DNA from: Jiulongibacter sediminis
GTDB lineage: Bacteria; Bacteroidota; Bacteroidia; Cytophagales; Spirosomataceae
DNA: 64,000 bases
Assembly: GCF_001306455.1 (NCBI RefSeq)
Contig: NZ_LGTQ01000010.1
Span: forward strand, 248,001 to 312,000
Direction: 5' to 3'
Below are positions 62,551 to 64,000 of this stretch, piece after piece (position 1 is the first letter of the stretch; each line of letters opens with the position of its first letter). The notes beneath the pieces are model-generated. The model searched no databases and was not told where the DNA came from. It saw nothing but the letters and a program-made list of their open reading frames with translations. The position numbers were made by a program, and so were the translations under genes.

Positions 62551-62809
62551 ACACCAAAAGATATCCTGAAATAAAAATTTTTATGTTCAGAAAGAAATCA
62601 AAGGTGTACCTAAGGAGGTTTATGGTAAAAAATGCATTCAAAAATTCCAGAAACTGATCAGATTTCGGTCTTTTGAATTAAAAAAGACCTCCCGAATCTT
62701 TCGGAAGAGCTGCACAAGACCTGAAGGCAAATCATGAAAACCAAAGACTCGGAGCCAGGGAATATCTTTGAACTCTAACCAGAGATCTTTTTCGGATTAC
62801 GTGGGACAA
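62551..62809. other. Intergenic stretch
   Basis: A perfect AAGGAGG precedes an ATG at 62623 that opens an eleven-codon frame; a longer frame from 62583 encodes a 24-residue basic peptide. Shine-Dalgarno sites are rare here, so this is noted but not called. A weak CCGAA/TTCGG hairpin lies near 62693-62705. Nothing else is seen. Confidence 0.3.
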
Positions 62810-62833
62810 GTGAATAAAAGAGGTCACCCAAAA

Positions 62834-64000
62834 ATGACTTTCAACACTTCTCACCTCAACTTTAACTCCTTTTACCACCAAAAAAACACTATCTTTCGTT
62901 CGGAAACTGCTTTTAGCAATGTTCATTTAAAACTTTATTGTGAAGGCCTCTTTTCAAAACTGCGGCCACTACCTCCGGATTTGAAGATTACACCCAACAT
63001 CGCGGATAAAACCAGAATCGCCGTACTTCCCTTCGTGAACATGAGCACGGACATGGAGAATGAATTCTTCAGCGATGGCATTACGGAGGAAATCATCAAC
63101 GCACTGGCGAAAATCGATGAATTAAAAGTGACTTCTCGAACCTCTGCCTTTCATTTCAAAGGGAAAAACATTCCGATAACAGAAATAGGAAAAGAACTCG
63201 GAGTTTCCACCTTACTGGAAGGTAGTGTGCGATTGTCCGGGAAAGCAATCCGGATTACCGCTCAGTTGATTGATGCCGAAGAAGACTTTCATTTCTGGTC
63301 TGAAACCTGGGACCGGCAACTGGATAATATTTTTGAAGTGCAGGACGAAATCAGCCTGCTGATTGCCGAAAAACTCAGGGAACAAATCGGCCATTTTGAA
63401 ATAGAGGAACAAACAGATCACCAAAAAACAGATGTCAGTGCCTATGAATGTTACCTCAGAAGCAAATCCAGCTTTGCGAAATTCCAAAAGGCCGACCTGT
63501 TTACCGCTTTGGAGGAAATAGAAAATGCCATTGCCATCGATCCGGAATGTCCGTTTTATCATGCTTCACAAGCCATTTATTACGGCTACCTGGGGTTGAT
63601 AAATGCCATTCCCGGTAAGGAAGCATTCACCAAATCCAGAGAGGCTGCTCTAAGAGCTCTGCAGTCTGACCCAAAAGATCCGGAGGCCAATTATGCCATT
63701 GGAATGGTCCATTATTTTTTTGAAAAAGACCTGGACACCGCTGTCTCTTATCTGGAAATTGCCCTGAAAAATCGTCCGAACTACGTCAATGCCCTATTGG
63801 GGGGCTCTGTAATGGACATTATCTCAGGCCATCATGAAAGATCATTATCGCGGATCAGGAAAGCCATGGAGCTGGACCCGCTCACCAGCTCACACCGGTA
63901 CTATCTGGCTTCTGCCCTTCAGCGGATGGGCCGATATGAAGAGGCCCTTGAAGAAGTAAATAAATTACTGGCAGTTTCACCGTACCATGCAAATGCTTAT
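62834..64000 (+). CDS. TolB-N/TPR protein, 3' end outside the window
   Basis: 389 codons to the window edge with no stop. The start may be ATG 62834 or GTG 62810. The N-terminal region has LKLYCEGLFSKLRPLPPDL, followed by the TolB-N-like domain (RIAVLPFVNMSTDMENEFFS, DGITEEIINALAKI, TLLEGSVRLSGKAIRITAQL) and TPR units (YAIGMVHYFFEKDLDTAVSY, ALQRMGRYEEALEEVNKL). It is a paralogue of the protein at 43482, so a C-terminal AraC HTH may follow beyond the edge. Confidence 0.8.
   Translation, partial: MTFNTSHLNFNSFYHQKNTIFRSETAFSNVHLKLYCEGLFSKLRPLPPDLKITPNIADKTRIAVLPFVNMSTDMENEFFSDGITEEIINALAKIDELKVTSRTSAFHFKGKNIPITEIGKELGVSTLLEGSVRLSGKAIRITAQLIDAEEDFHFWSETWDRQLDNIFEVQDEISLLIAEKLREQIGHFEIEEQTDHQKTDVSAYECYLRSKSSFAKFQKADLFTALEEIENAIAIDPECPFYHASQAIYYGYLGLINAIPGKEAFTKSREAALRALQSDPKDPEANYAIGMVHYFFEKDLDTAVSYLEIALKNRPNYVNALLGGSVMDIISGHHERSLSRIRKAMELDPLTSSHRYYLASALQRMGRYEEALEEVNKLLAVSPYHANAY

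Noticed and set aside
62583-62657. A 24-residue basic peptide frame, with AAGGAGG before an internal ATG
   Set aside because: Too short to support, and Shine-Dalgarno sites are not a reliable start signal in Bacteroidota.

Overview
The window comes from a Bacteroidota chromosome, most likely a marine or soil Cytophagales-type bacterium. This rests on gene content: LytS/LytTR pairs, kinases with TPR or repeated sensory modules, DUF4097 and beta-helix surface proteins, and many secreted lipoprotein hydrolases. Start regions are A-rich with almost no Shine-Dalgarno, there are promoter boxes of the Bacteroidota form TAnnTTTG, and palindromic intergenic repeats of a type common in this phylum occur. 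No plasmid, phage or CRISPR signal was seen. Gene functions come from motif recognition by eye; no database search was run.

Layout. 1-5.3 kb: end of an MBL-fold hydrolase, a PhoX-like phosphatase, a GNAT acetyltransferase, and small envelope and START-type genes. 5.6-15.6 kb: a tight seven-gene plus-strand operon. It encodes an MpaB/DUF2236 oxygenase, a seven-helix protein resembling fungal PaxB/Pyr4 meroterpenoid cyclases, three related histidine kinases (one with five tandem sensory modules), a lone receiver, and a receiver fused to a class III adenylate cyclase. An HD-domain protein, YitT and a Gfo/Idh oxidoreductase converge on it. 18.3-22.2 kb: secreted enzymes (NTF2-like, SGNH, alpha/beta hydrolase, class C beta-lactamase-like). 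22.2-22.9 kb: an unusual locus with an intact tRNA-Arg(ACG) and its terminator, a GIY-YIG gene, and a second copy of the same tRNA plus terminator broken by palindromic repeats.

22.9-24.9 kb: nuoI-nuoJ-nuoK of respiratory complex I; NuoI carries a long Lys/Pro repeat tail. 25-28.3 kb: a secreted protein, an FAD dehydrogenase with an in-frame repeat insertion, and a CoA-type NUDIX hydrolase. 28.4-32 kb: a four-gene minus-strand sugar or polyol catabolism operon (OMPDC-family synthase/decarboxylase, zinc dehydrogenase, SDR, TIM-barrel isomerase), divergent from a DUF1593 nucleoside-hydrolase-like gene across a 14-bp palindrome. 33-42.2 kb: a NarL-type regulator, a 1000-residue surface protein with a partner lipoprotein, a LytTR/LytS pair and a TPR histidine kinase. 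42.2-43.3 kb is a decaying stretch with a strong inverted repeat and two broken genes.

43.5-64 kb: an accessory region of mostly single plus-strand genes. Two TolB-N/TPR regulators bound it (one with an AraC-type HTH, the second cut by the window end). Between them are amidohydrolases, beta-lactamase-like serine hydrolases, NTF2/SnoaL folds, a Vat-type xenobiotic acetyltransferase, an ABM-domain protein, a YncE-like propeller, a truncated DUF1835 protein, two tandem CPBP proteases, an AraC regulator and a lipoprotein aminopeptidase-like hydrolase.

The strongest candidate for an undescribed system is the 5.6-15.6 kb operon. It pairs two membrane enzyme families whose known relatives act on prenyl chains with a multi-kinase phosphorelay and a cyclic-nucleotide output.
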